Shown here: positions 23,624-31,964 of the stretch, in pieces
How positions within the stretch are numbered: position 1 is the first letter of the stretch
Layout of the letters: the number at the start of each line of letters is the position of its first letter
NCBI RefSeq assembly: GCF_002291145.1
Contig: NZ_NTGE01000094.1
Span: 45,551 to 109,550, forward strand
Source: Streptomyces sp. SA15
Lineage (GTDB): Bacteria > Actinomycetota > Actinomycetes > Streptomycetales > Streptomycetaceae
Length of the DNA stretch: 64,000 nucleotides
Direction: 5' to 3'
Program-made: the position numbers and the translations under genes
Notes under the pieces: generated by a model
The model's input: only the letters and a program-made list of their open reading frames with translations
What the model was told of the DNA's origin: nothing
Database searches by the model: none

Positions 23624-23715
23624 AGGTTGTCCCGTACCCTTCCAATGCACTCATATGAGAGCCAATTAACCGGAGCGACAGATTCCTTGCAAACGCACCG
23701 GATAAGGTTGCGGGC

Positions 23716-24618
23716 ATGACTCAGTCGCACCCTCGGATCAGCAAGGCTGTCATTCCCGCAGCAGGTCTCGGCACCCGGTTCCTGCCGGCCACCAAGGCCA
23801 CTCCCAAGGAGATGCTGCCGGTCGTCGACAAGCCGGCGATCCAGTACGTGGTCGAGGAGGCCGTGTCCGCCGGTCTCGACGACGTCCTCATGATCACGGG
23901 CCGCAACAAGCGCCCCCTGGAGGACCACTTCGACCGCAACTACGAGCTGGAATCCGCCCTGCAGAAGAAGGGCGACGCCAGCCGGCTCGCGAAGGTGCAG
24001 GAGTCCAGCGACCTCGCGACCATGCACTACGTCCGCCAGGGCGACCCCAAGGGCCTCGGCCACGCCGTGCTGTGCGCCGCCCCGCACGTCGGCCACGAGC
24101 CCTTCGCCGTCCTCCTCGGCGACGACCTGATCGACGCCCGCGACCCCCTGCTCCAGCGGATGATCGAGGTCCAGGAGCAGCACGGGGGCAGCGTCATCGC
24201 GCTCATGGAGGTCGCTCCCGAGCAGATCCACCTCTACGGCTGTGCCGTCGTCGAGGAGACCGAGGACAGCGACGTCGTCAGGGTGAGCGGCCTGGTCGAG
24301 AAGCCCTCCGCGGCGGACGCCCCGTCGAACTACGCGATCATCGGCCGCTACGTCCTCGACCCGCACATCTTCGACATACTGCGCAAGACCGAGCCCGGCC
24401 GCGGCGGCGAGATCCAGCTCACCGACGCCCTCCAGCAGCTCGCCACGAACGAAAAGATCGGCGGCCCGGTGCACGGCGTCGTCTTCAAGGGCCGCCGCTA
24501 TGACACCGGCGACCGCGGCGACTACCTGCGTGCCATTGTCAGACTCGCGTGCGAACGTGAAGACCTGGGCCCGGACTTCCGGACCTGGCTTCGCAGTTAC
24601 GTAGCCGAGGAGATGTAA
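23716..24618 (+). CDS. galU: UTP-glucose-1-phosphate uridylyltransferase
   Basis: The 300-residue nucleotidyltransferase carries the signature AAGLGTRFLPATKATPKEMLPV near the N-terminus. It also has KPAIQYVVEEAVSAG, GLGHAVLCA, LGDDLIDA (metal-binding Asp) and VEKPSAADAPSNYAIIGRY. It makes UDP-glucose for glycogen, trehalose and wall polymers. TAAGGT ends 7 nt before the ATG and no Shine-Dalgarno is visible, so the message may be leaderless. galU leads the collinear block galU-moeA/glp-moaC-moaB-rimJ, with the next start only 4 nt beyond its stop. Confidence 0.95.
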   Translation: MTQSHPRISKAVIPAAGLGTRFLPATKATPKEMLPVVDKPAIQYVVEEAVSAGLDDVLMITGRNKRPLEDHFDRNYELESALQKKGDASRLAKVQESSDLATMHYVRQGDPKGLGHAVLCAAPHVGHEPFAVLLGDDLIDARDPLLQRMIEVQEQHGGSVIALMEVAPEQIHLYGCAVVEETEDSDVVRVSGLVEKPSAADAPSNYAIIGRYVLDPHIFDILRKTEPGRGGEIQLTDALQQLATNEKIGGPVHGVVFKGRRYDTGDRGDYLRAIVRLACEREDLGPDFRTWLRSYVAEEM

Positions 24619-24622
24619 CGAC

Positions 24623-25945
24623 TTGAGCAGCGCCGCGCCCCGCACCACAGGCCAGGACCAGCTGTGGACGGTGGACGAGCACCTGGAGGACATCCTCGCG
24701 ACCGTCCGCCCCCTGGAACCCATCGAGCTGCACCTGCTCGACGCCCAGGGCTGCGTCCTGGTCGAGGACGTCACGGTGCCGGTGTCCCTGCCGCCGTTCG
24801 ACAACAGCTCCATGGACGGTTACGCGGTGCGGGTCGCGGATGTCGCGGGCGCGAGCGAGGAGTTCCCGGCCGTCCTGGACGTCGTCGGGGACGTCGCCGC
24901 AGGCCAGGCCGACCTGCTCCACGTGGGCCCCGGCCAGGCCGCCCGCATCATGACCGGCGCCCCGCTGCCGCCCGGCGCCGAGACCGTCGTCCCCGTCGAG
25001 TGGACCGACGGCGGCCTCGGCGAGGGCCCCGTGTCCGGGATGCGCGCCCGCGCGCTCGCCCCCGAGGGCGCCGAGGGCCATGTGCACGTGTACCGGCCGG
25101 CCGAGGCACGCGCGCACGTGCGCGCGAAGGGCAGCGACGTCAAGTCCGGCGACCGCGCCCTCGAGGCCGGTACGGTCCTCGGCCCGCCGCAGATCGCCCT
25201 GCTCGCCGCGATCGGCCGCGGCACGGTACGCGTGCGCCCGCGCCCTCGCGTGGTGGTCATGTCCACCGGCAGCGAACTCGTCCAGCCCGGCGAGGACCTC
25301 GGCAGCGGCCAGATCTACGACTCCAACAGCTTCGCCCTCACCGCGGCCGCCCGCGACGCCGGCGCCATCGCCTACCGGGTGGGCGCCGTCGCCGACGACG
25401 CCGAGACCCTGAGGTCCACCATCGAGGACCAGCTCGTCCGCGCCGACCTCATGGTCACCACGGGCGGCGTGAGCGTCGGCGCCTACGACGTCGTCAAGGA
25501 GGCGCTGTCCTACGTCGGCGACGAGGACGAGGCCGGCAGCGGTATCGAGTTCCGCAAGCTGGCCATGCAGCCCGGCAAGCCCCAGGGCTTCGGCTCCATC
25601 GGCCCGGACCACACACCGCTGCTCGCCCTGCCGGGCAACCCCGTGTCGTCGTACGTCTCCTTCGAGCTGTTCGTACGGCCGGCGATCCGCACCCTCATGG
25701 GCCTTCAGGACGTCCATCGCCCGCGGACGACCGCGACCCTGACCGCCGACAAGGCGCTGACCTCGCCGAAGGGCCGCAGACAGTTCCTGCGCGCGACGTA
25801 CGCCGACGGCTCGGTCACCCCGGTCGGCGGCGCCGGCTCCCACCTGGTCGCCGCCCTCGCGCACGCCGACGCGCTGATCGTCGTCCCCGAGGACGTCGAA
25901 GCCGTCGAGCCCGGCGCCGAGGTCGAGGTGGTCCTGCTCGGCTGA
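24623..25945 (+). CDS. moeA: MoeA/gephyrin-like molybdopterin molybdenumtransferase (Glp orthologue candidate)
   Basis: The 440-residue MoeA-like protein has its domains in order. The N-terminal part opens with WTVDEHLEDILATVRPLEPIEL. FDNSSMDGYAVR is the conserved Mo-insertion segment. The MoCF domain (about 200-345) has VVVMSTGSELVQPGEDLG and TTGGVSVGAYDVVKEAL, and GNPVSSYVSFELFVRP precedes a C-terminal beta domain. It inserts molybdate into MPT-AMP. In Corynebacterium glutamicum the MoeA paralogue at the equivalent locus (Glp) binds FtsZ and a membrane receptor, GlpR. Position between galU and rimJ, near sepX, makes this the Glp copy. The TTG start has GAGGAG in the galU tail. Confidence 0.9.
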   Translation: MSSAAPRTTGQDQLWTVDEHLEDILATVRPLEPIELHLLDAQGCVLVEDVTVPVSLPPFDNSSMDGYAVRVADVAGASEEFPAVLDVVGDVAAGQADLLHVGPGQAARIMTGAPLPPGAETVVPVEWTDGGLGEGPVSGMRARALAPEGAEGHVHVYRPAEARAHVRAKGSDVKSGDRALEAGTVLGPPQIALLAAIGRGTVRVRPRPRVVVMSTGSELVQPGEDLGSGQIYDSNSFALTAAARDAGAIAYRVGAVADDAETLRSTIEDQLVRADLMVTTGGVSVGAYDVVKEALSYVGDEDEAGSGIEFRKLAMQPGKPQGFGSIGPDHTPLLALPGNPVSSYVSFELFVRPAIRTLMGLQDVHRPRTTATLTADKALTSPKGRRQFLRATYADGSVTPVGGAGSHLVAALAHADALIVVPEDVEAVEPGAEVEVVLLG

Positions 25946-26006
25946 GTACTCCTGGTTGGCGGTACCGTGTCGCGCACAACAGGCCGGGACCGGGAGCACC
26001 ACCACC

Positions 26007-26486
26007 ATGAGTACGCAGGACCGACTGACCCACATCGACGACGCGGGCGCCGCCCGCATGGTCGACGTATCCGGCAAGGATGTGACCGCGCGCACCGCCC
26101 GCGCCAGCGGCCGCGTCCTGGTCTCACCCCGCGTGATCGAGCTGCTGCGCGGCGAAGGGGTTCCCAAGGGTGACGCCCTCGCCACCGCACGGATCGCGGG
26201 CATCATGGGCGCCAAGCGCACGCCGGACCTGATCCCGCTGTGCCATCCGTTGTCGGTGTCGGGTGTGAAACTGGACCTGCGGGTCGCCGACGACGCCGTG
26301 GAGATCCTGGCCACGGTGAAGACGACGGACCGCACGGGCGTCGAGATGGAGGCCCTCACCGCGGTCTCCGTCGCCGCGCTCACCGTGATCGACATGGTCA
26401 AGGCGGTCGACAAGGGAGCGGTCATCACGGACGTTCGGGTCGAGGAGAAGACGGGCGGCAAGTCGGGCGACTGGAGCCGGGCATGA
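26007..26486 (+). CDS. moaC: Cyclic pyranopterin monophosphate synthase MoaC
   Basis: The 159-residue MoaC has LTHIDDAGAARMVDVSGKDVTART at the N-terminus, ARIAGIMGAKRTPDLIPLCHPL in the middle (catalytic His/Lys region) and VEMEALTAVSVAALTVIDMVKAVDK near the C-terminus. It converts the GTP-derived 3',8-cyclo intermediate to cPMP in molybdenum-cofactor synthesis. The ATG at 26007 has GGGAG 10 nt upstream. The stop overlaps the next ATG (ATGA), indicating coupling to moaB. MoaA, MoaD and MoaE genes are not in the window. Confidence 0.95.
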   Translation: MSTQDRLTHIDDAGAARMVDVSGKDVTARTARASGRVLVSPRVIELLRGEGVPKGDALATARIAGIMGAKRTPDLIPLCHPLSVSGVKLDLRVADDAVEILATVKTTDRTGVEMEALTAVSVAALTVIDMVKAVDKGAVITDVRVEEKTGGKSGDWSRA

Positions 26487-26989
26487 CGTATCGCGCTCTT
26501 GTGGTCACGGCCTCCAACCGGGCCGCCGCCGGCGTGTACGAGGACAAGGGCGGCCCGCTGATAGCCAAGGGCCTCACCAGCATGGGGTTCACCGTCGAAG
26601 GACCGCAGGTCGTCCCCGACGGAGATCCCGTGGAGGCCGCCCTGCGCGCCGCCGTCGACGCGGGATACGACGTCGTCGTCACCACCGGCGGCACCGGCAT
26701 CTCGCCCACCGACCGCACGCCCGAGGCGACCCGCCGGGTGATCGACCACGAGGTGCCGGGCATCGCCGAGGCCATCCGGGCGTTCGGACGCCAGAAGGTG
26801 CCGACCGCGGCGCTCTCCCGGGGCCTGGCCGGAGTGGCGGGGCGGACGCTGATCGTCAATCTGCCGGGCTCAAGCGGCGGGGTGAAGGACGGACTGGCCG
26901 TCCTTGAGCCCCTGTTGGCGCACGCCGTGGACCAGCTCCGCGGCGGTGACCACCCCAGACCCGACGGCAGTAGTGGGGGTGCGAGCTGA
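26483..26989 (+). CDS. moaB: MogA/MoaB-type molybdopterin adenylyltransferase
   Basis: The 168-residue MoCF-domain protein has RALVVTASNRAAAGVYEDKGGPLIA and VVPDGDPVEAALRAAV. The nucleotide-binding TTGGTGISPTDRTPEATR is followed by GIAEAIRAFG and LPGSSGGVKDGLAVL. It adenylates molybdopterin before Mo insertion by MoeA. It overlaps moaC by 4 nt. Its own TGA overlaps the CTG that appears to start rimJ. A short Gly/Asp/Pro/Ser tail extends past the fold. Confidence 0.92.
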   Translation: MTYRALVVTASNRAAAGVYEDKGGPLIAKGLTSMGFTVEGPQVVPDGDPVEAALRAAVDAGYDVVVTTGGTGISPTDRTPEATRRVIDHEVPGIAEAIRAFGRQKVPTAALSRGLAGVAGRTLIVNLPGSSGGVKDGLAVLEPLLAHAVDQLRGGDHPRPDGSSGGAS

Positions 26990-27654
26990 ACACCCCATCC
27001 TGGCCCGTCGTACTGGCGGACGGCGATGTCGTCCTCCGGCCGATAAAGATGCGCGACCAGCGGGCCTGGCGCGAGGTCAACCGGCGCAACCGGGACTGGC
27101 TGCGGCCCTGGGAGGCGACCATTCCGCCGCCCACGCCCAGCGGGCCCATCGCGCACCGGCCGACCTACCGCCAGATGGTGAGGCATCTGCGGTCCGAGGC
27201 GAACGCGGGCCGGATGCTGCCGTTCGTCATCGAGTACCAGGGGCGGCTGGTGGGGCAGCTGACGGTCGCCGGAATCACCTGGGGCTCGATGTGCTCGGGC
27301 CACGTCGGTTACTGGGTGGACGAGGCGGTGGCCGGACGGGGCGTGATGCCGACGGCCGTGGCACTCGCGGTGGACCACTGCTTCCGGACCGTGGGTCTGC
27401 ACCGCATCGAGGTCTGCATTCGCCCCGAGAACATGCCCAGCCGCCGGGTCGTGGAGAAACTCGGATTCCGCCAGGAGGGGCTCAGGCCGCGCTATCTCCA
27501 CATCGACGGAGCGTGGCGCGACCACCTGGTCTTCGCGCTCACCGCGGAAGAGGTCCCGGACGGGTTGCTGAGGCGTTGGCACCGGTCACGTTCGCAGAAC
27601 ACCTCGTCCCCGGGCGCGCCCTCGGCGCCCGGTAACACTCCACCGAGGAATTGA
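26986..27654 (+). CDS. rimJ: RimJ/RimL-type GNAT acetyltransferase, apparent CTG start
   Basis: The protein is 222 residues from the CTG at 26986, whose last two bases lie in the moaB stop codon (CTGA). An in-frame TAG at 26971 excludes any upstream start. The first ATG (27049) would delete the beta-1 strand (DGDVVLRPIKMRDQRAW) that GNAT proteins need and has no ribosome site. GGGGG precedes the CTG. The body has LRPWEATIPPPTP, GYWVDEAVAGRGVMPTAVALAVDHCF (acetyl-CoA loop) and HRIEVCIRPENMPSRRVVEKLGF, the RimJ signature. Relatives acetylate N-termini of proteins, including ribosomal S5. It follows moaB directly and precedes sepX. Confidence 0.88.
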   Translation: MNTPSWPVVLADGDVVLRPIKMRDQRAWREVNRRNRDWLRPWEATIPPPTPSGPIAHRPTYRQMVRHLRSEANAGRMLPFVIEYQGRLVGQLTVAGITWGSMCSGHVGYWVDEAVAGRGVMPTAVALAVDHCFRTVGLHRIEVCIRPENMPSRRVVEKLGFRQEGLRPRYLHIDGAWRDHLVFALTAEEVPDGLLRRWHRSRSQNTSSPGAPSAPGNTPPRN

Positions 27655-27827
27655 ATAAACGTTCGAAATTGATCGCCCGATGACCATCTCGGGACATTGA
27701 ATTCGCGACATCGGTCGCCCTGCTGATCGCATCGGTCACAAAAAAAGCTCGAAATATCAGCCAGATCGTGCGACACACCGGCTCAATTGGCGGATGGCCT
27801 CACGCAAACCCCTCTACCGTGTGAGGC

Positions 27828-29120
27828 GTGAGCAGCAGCGGCCTCATCTACGCAGTCATTGTCGGGGCCTGGGCCGCCTACTTGGTGCCGATGTGGCTCC
27901 GTAGGCAGGACGAGCTGAACGAGGCCCGTCCGACGGAACGCTTCAGCACCGCCATCCGGCTGCTGTCCGGAAGGGCGGGGATGGAGCGCCGATACGCCAA
28001 GGACCTGCGCGCGCGCTCCACCGACGAGGAGGAGCCCAGCGCCGACGACCCGGGCGCGGTCACCGATTCGGTGGACGTCCGGGCTTTCGCCATGCCTCCG
28101 GCGCGTCCTCAGACACGGGCGGCGGCGCAACCGCAGGCTTCCGGGCGGTCGGAACAGGTGCGCGAACCGGTCCGTGAGCCGGTACGGGAATCTCGTGAGT
28201 CACGTGAGTCACGGGAATCCGTCCGTGAGCGGGAAGAGGCGGCCGCACGCCCCCTCGACGCGGGCACCCCGGGCGAGTCCGGTTCCGCACCGGCGCAGAA
28301 GCGGATGTCGCCCGCCCGGCGCACGGCAGCGGCGGAGGCGGCCGCGGCGCGCGCCCGGCGTACGAAGGCGCTCGCGCGCCGTCGGCGTACCACGATCATG
28401 CTCTTCTTCGCCTTCACCCTCGGCGCGGTCGTCGCCGCGGTCGGCGGGCTCGCGTTCCTGTGGGCGCCCGGAGTGCCCGCCGTGCTGCTCAGCGCGTACA
28501 TCGCCTACCTGCGCTCCCAGGAACGCCGGCGCTTCGCCTACCAGATGGACCGGCGCCGCGCCGAGGCCGCCGCCCAGCGACTGCGCGAACGCGCCCGCCA
28601 GCCGCGCCGGCGCGGCTCCCTCGACGCGGGCGCGGACACCGACGAACCGGACGAGGGACCCGAGCCGGAGACGGACCCAGGCCTGTCGGCGCTCGCCGCG
28701 GACCGCCGCGCCCTCGTCGAGCAGACCGACCACGCGGAGTGGGTCGACCAGCAGCGCGAGCGGCAGCAACGACCGGGCCACGGCGACAGCTGGGACCCGG
28801 TACCGGTGCCGCTGCCGACGTACGTGACCGCGCCGGTCGCCCCCCGCGCCACCGCCGACGTGGATCTGGGGGCGCCGGACGCGTGGAGCTCGGCGCGCTC
28901 CAGTGCCGTAGCGCCCGAGCAGGAGGCGCACCACACCGCCCGGGACGGGGGCGCGGAGGAGCCGTCGGCCGGCATGGACGGCACGGAGGACAAACCGGCG
29001 GCGGACGGACGCAGCGACGCCCGCCGCGCCGCCTCCGCCCGCCGCGCCCGTGAACGCGGTCGCACACCCCTCTTCGACCAGTACGAGGACGGGGACCGGC
29101 CACGGGCCGCCAACGAGTGA
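27828..29120 (+). CDS. sepX: SepX-type actinobacterial membrane protein of division/sporulation
   Basis: The 430-residue protein has an N-terminal membrane helix (SGLIYAVIVGAWAAYLVPMWL), then LRRQDELNEARPTERF. A long charged cytoplasmic region follows, with a (VREP)(SRES) repeat around 115-135. A second hydrophobic block (TTIMLFFAFTLGAVVAAVGGLAFLW, about 188-225) comes next, and then a long Arg/Glu-rich disordered tail ending FDQYEDGDRPR. Layout and position after rimJ match SepX of S. venezuelae, needed for cross-walls and sporulation septation, and GlpR, the corynebacterial receptor of the MoeA-like Glp. The start is GTG 27828; TACCGT ends 7 nt upstream. The 170 bp before it are unusually A+T-rich. 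Confidence 0.8.
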   Translation: MSSSGLIYAVIVGAWAAYLVPMWLRRQDELNEARPTERFSTAIRLLSGRAGMERRYAKDLRARSTDEEEPSADDPGAVTDSVDVRAFAMPPARPQTRAAAQPQASGRSEQVREPVREPVRESRESRESRESVREREEAAARPLDAGTPGESGSAPAQKRMSPARRTAAAEAAAARARRTKALARRRRTTIMLFFAFTLGAVVAAVGGLAFLWAPGVPAVLLSAYIAYLRSQERRRFAYQMDRRRAEAAAQRLRERARQPRRRGSLDAGADTDEPDEGPEPETDPGLSALAADRRALVEQTDHAEWVDQQRERQQRPGHGDSWDPVPVPLPTYVTAPVAPRATADVDLGAPDAWSSARSSAVAPEQEAHHTARDGGAEEPSAGMDGTEDKPAADGRSDARRAASARRARERGRTPLFDQYEDGDRPRAANE

Positions 29121-29211
29121 CCCCAGGCACCCCAGTGACCCCCGCCCCTGACCAGCCGGGAACGGATTTCCAAGCACCCGGACGGGGATGCTAGAGTTTC
29201 ACTCGTTGCAA

Positions 29212-29285
29212 GGGCCTGTGGCGCAGTCTGGTAGCGCACCTCGTTCGCATCGAGGGGGTCTGGGGTTCAAATCCCCACAGGTCCA
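29212..29285 (+). tRNA. tRNA-Ala (anticodon CGC)
   Basis: A complete cloverleaf can be drawn. The 7-bp acceptor stem GGGCCTG/CAGGTCC contains the G3:U70 wobble that identifies alanine tRNA. The D-arm is GCGC..GCGC, the anticodon stem CCTCG/CGAGG with loop TTCGCAT gives CGC, and the T-arm TGGGG-TTCAAAT-CCCCA is normal. The discriminator is A; the 3-prime CCA is not encoded in full. Confidence 0.95.
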
Positions 29286-29323
29286 CCGCAACAACTCCCC
29301 GGGGAAACCCTGGGCAGTTGACG

Positions 29324-29362
29324 AGATCCCGCCCGATCGGTTGATCGGGCGGGATCTTTTTT
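29324..29362 (+). terminator. Classic Rho-independent terminator after tRNA-Ala
   Basis: A perfect 15-bp stem (AGATCCCGCCCGATC at 29324-29338 with 29343-29357) with loop GGTT is followed by six T. This is the most canonical terminator in the window. It lies 15 bp from the end of the convergent orphan gene and may serve both directions. Confidence 0.95.
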
Positions 29363-29376
29363 GCCGCCCAACGCGA

Positions 29377-30519
29377 TCAGGGCGCGAGCGCCGACGGCGC
29401 CGACCGTGTCCACGTGCCGTCTGCCAGGGACGCCAGGACGCGGCGCTTGATCTCGGCGCGCTGCGGACTGCTGACGAGCGCCCTGGGCAGAAAGCCGTCG
29501 TGCTCTTCGTACGGGCGCAGTTCGGCGCGAATGAAGGCGTACTCGGACTGGTGCCTTTCCTCAAGGCGCCGGACGGCTGCCGCCTTGGCTTCGGCGTGGG
29601 CGATCGCGTGCGGGCTTTCGCGCTCCCGCGTACGCAGCAACTGCGTGATCTGGCGGACGCACCGCTTGTACTCCAAGCGCCGCTGCTGGATCGCCGCCAG
29701 GAAGCGCCGCGCGTTGAGCACGCCGATCGCTTCCTCCCGCGGAAGTGTGTAGAAGTCGTCCGGTAGTGCTCCCAACGCGTGTGGGGTTTGCGCGCGAGCC
29801 CTTTCCACGGTCATGTTCCCCAGCTCTCGCAGAGCGTTCTCCCAGCGGCGCAGGAGGAGCGGATGGCGCAGGGCCATGGTGCGGTCTTCCTGGTTCTTGG
29901 CGTCCTCTGCCGCGGCGAGCCGTACGGTGTCGTCGTGGGCCGCGAGCAGTGCCTCGACGTCGGGGGAGCGCGGCGCGGTGATCAGGCCGTTGGCACAGGC
30001 ATGCTCGATCTGCTCGTGCACGTCGCGGAACGAGGGTTTCTCGGGTGCGTCGCCCAGGCCCCGGCAGGACTGCTCCTGCTCGAGAAGTTCGGCGTACTCG
30101 TCCGGGAACGCGTTCCGCAGCCAACCCAGGGCGGTGCGGTGGGAGTTCGTCTCGCTCTTGCGTTCGGTGCTGTTGTGGAAGTCGTTGCGGCGCAACTTCT
30201 TGGCCAGCACACTGGCCTCGTTCCTGCGTACGCGGACGCGGTGCAGACGGTGCTCGGTGGCGTCCAAACGGGGATCGCCGGTGTAGCGCATCCGTTCGGC
30301 GGCGACCTGGAGTTCTCCGGCGGCGCACAGCAGCGCGTCCTGCCAGTCCAGCCGCCACTCCGCCTTCCGTAGTAGGCGGCGGGTGCGTTGCGGGATGAAG
30401 CCGTTGGTGGCCTCCGCGACGGCAACGGTGACGAGATTGTCGAAGCTGTCGGTGATCAGCAGTTCGAGCTCGTCCGTCGGAATGTGCTCGACGTCGGCGA
30501 GTCGCAGCCTTTCCCCCAT
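29377..30519 (-). CDS. Orphan 380-residue protein beside the tRNA gene, unknown function
   Basis: I do not recognise this protein. It is soluble, strongly helical and charged (many Arg, Glu, Leu, Ala), with no signal peptide or membrane segment. It opens MGERLRLADVEHIPTDELELLITDSFDNLV and has a helical pattern like RRLLRKAEWRLDWQDALL and HRLHRVRVRRNEASVLAKKLRRND. It has a good ribosome site (AGGAAGG) before ATG 30519, so it is expressed as a real gene. G+C looks lower and codon choice freer than in neighbours. Position directly after a tRNA gene is typical of acquired genes, but I see no integrase or duplicated tRNA end. It could be a defence or regulatory orphan; this is speculation. Confidence 0.6.
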   Translation of the reverse strand: MGERLRLADVEHIPTDELELLITDSFDNLVTVAVAEATNGFIPQRTRRLLRKAEWRLDWQDALLCAAGELQVAAERMRYTGDPRLDATEHRLHRVRVRRNEASVLAKKLRRNDFHNSTERKSETNSHRTALGWLRNAFPDEYAELLEQEQSCRGLGDAPEKPSFRDVHEQIEHACANGLITAPRSPDVEALLAAHDDTVRLAAAEDAKNQEDRTMALRHPLLLRRWENALRELGNMTVERARAQTPHALGALPDDFYTLPREEAIGVLNARRFLAAIQQRRLEYKRCVRQITQLLRTRERESPHAIAHAEAKAAAVRRLEERHQSEYAFIRAELRPYEEHDGFLPRALVSSPQRAEIKRRVLASLADGTWTRSAPSALAP

Positions 30520-30616
30520 ACCAACCTTCCTGCGGCGTGCTCCGATGTGCCAGCAGCTTAACGACGCCTGATGGCTGGGGTGTTGGATCGCGGATTCCGA
30601 GCGGCGGGACCGATCC

Positions 30617-31093
30617 TCACAACGCCTTGGCGTAGCACCGGCTCGCCTCGTGGAACCGGTAGTAGCCGAATTTGACGCACGGCTCGTAGCCGCTGGAGGT
30701 GTACAGGGCGATGGCCTCCGGCTGCTCGGTGCCGGTCTCCAGCACCATGCGTCTGCGGCCGGCCGCGCGGGCGTCCTCCTCCAGCTCGGCCAGCATGCGG
30801 CGGGCCATGCCGCGGCCGCGCATCGCGTCGACGACGTACATCCGCTTCAGCTCGGCGTCCCCGTCCAGGTTGCCCTCGCCGTTGGAGTCCTGGGAGCGCC
30901 AGCCGCCGGTGGCGACGGGAGTGTCGTTGTCGTCGTACGCGATGAGATACACGCCGTTCGGCGGGTCGAAGTCCGACGGGTCCAAGGGTGTGGCATCGCC
31001 GCCGTCGCCGTAGCGGACGTGGTACTCGGCCTGGACCTGGTCGTTGAGCTTGACGGCGTCGGGGTGGTCGAAAGAGACCCGTCGTATATTCAT
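30617..31093 (-). CDS. GNAT N-acetyltransferase
   Basis: The 158-residue protein is GNAT type with ELKRMYVVDAMRGRGMARRMLAELEEDARAAG (the acetyl-CoA loop RGRGMAR) and LETGTEQPEAIALYTSSGYEP near the C-terminus, the usual beta-6/beta-7 signature. The N-terminus MNIRRVSFDHPDAVKLNDQVQAEY is followed by YGDGGDATPLDPSDF. There is no Shine-Dalgarno. TACGGT ends 7 nt before the ATG (minus strand), suggesting a leaderless message. It is divergent from xth; the two starts are 67 bp apart. Substrate unknown. Confidence 0.85.
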   Translation of the reverse strand: MNIRRVSFDHPDAVKLNDQVQAEYHVRYGDGGDATPLDPSDFDPPNGVYLIAYDDNDTPVATGGWRSQDSNGEGNLDGDAELKRMYVVDAMRGRGMARRMLAELEEDARAAGRRRMVLETGTEQPEAIALYTSSGYEPCVKFGYYRFHEASRCYAKAL

Positions 31094-31160
31094 ACTGGAC
31101 ACCGTATATGAATTCCCATCCGGAGCGGGGCTCCGTCCAGTGTGCCGGTATCGTGCCCGG

Positions 31161-31964
31161 GTGCTCACTGTGACCTCCGTCAACGTAAACGGGTTGCGCG
31201 CCGCCGCGAAGAAGGGCTTCGTGGAGTGGCTCGCCGACACCTCCGCCGATGTGCTCTGCCTCCAGGAGGTGCGCGCCGAGCCGCAGCAACTGCCCGAGCA
31301 CGTCCGCACACCCGACGGCTGGCACGTCGTGCACGCTCCGGCCGCCGCCAAGGGCCGCGCCGGCGTCTCCCTCTACACCCGCCGCGAACCCGACCGCGTC
31401 CAAGTCGGCTTCGGCTCGTCGGAGTTCGACACCAGCGGCCGCTACGTCGAGGCCGACCTGCCCGGCGTCACGGTCGCCTCCCTCTACCTGCCCTCCGGCG
31501 AGGTCGGCACCGAGCGGCAGGACGAGAAGGTCCGCTTCATGGCCGAGTTCCTCGCGCACCTCAAGGAACTGCGCGAACGCTCCGCCGCCGACGGCCGTGA
31601 GGTCCTCGTCTGCGGCGACTGGAACATCGCCCACCAGCAGGCCGACCTGAAGAACTGGCGCGGCAACCAGAAGAACTCCGGCTTCCTGCCGGAGGAACGA
31701 GAGTGGATGGGGCGGGTGTTCGACGCGGCGGAGGGCGGTTACGTCGATGTCGTGCGGGGGCTGCATCCGGAGGTGGAGGGGCCGTACACCTGGTGGTCTT
31801 ACAGGGGGCAGGCCTTTGACCGAGACACCGGATGGCGCATCGACTACCACGTCTCGACGCCAGGTCTGGCGGCCAAGGCCGTCAAGGGCTACGTGGAGCG
31901 GGCGGCGACGCACGCCGAGCGGTGGTCCGACCACGCCCCGGTGACCGTCGTCTACAACCGCTGA
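31161..31964 (+). CDS. xthA: Exodeoxyribonuclease III (AP endonuclease)
   Basis: The 267-residue EEP-fold nuclease has VTSVNVNGLRAAAKKGFVEWL, LCLQEVRAE (metal-binding Glu), the catalytic CGDWNIAHQQADLKNW, and WWSYRGQAFDRDTGWRIDYH followed by the terminal SDHAPV. It acts at abasic sites in base-excision repair. The start is GTG 31161; TATCGT ends 6 nt upstream and no ribosome site is present, so it is probably leaderless. Its last 13 bp overlap the end of the convergent MerR gene. Confidence 0.93.
   Translation: MLTVTSVNVNGLRAAAKKGFVEWLADTSADVLCLQEVRAEPQQLPEHVRTPDGWHVVHAPAAAKGRAGVSLYTRREPDRVQVGFGSSEFDTSGRYVEADLPGVTVASLYLPSGEVGTERQDEKVRFMAEFLAHLKELRERSAADGREVLVCGDWNIAHQQADLKNWRGNQKNSGFLPEEREWMGRVFDAAEGGYVDVVRGLHPEVEGPYTWWSYRGQAFDRDTGWRIDYHVSTPGLAAKAVKGYVERAATHAERWSDHAPVTVVYNR

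Noticed and set aside
29212..29377. attL/attR site of an integrated element at tRNA-Ala
   Set aside because: No second copy of the tRNA 3-prime end and no integrase gene were seen in the window.
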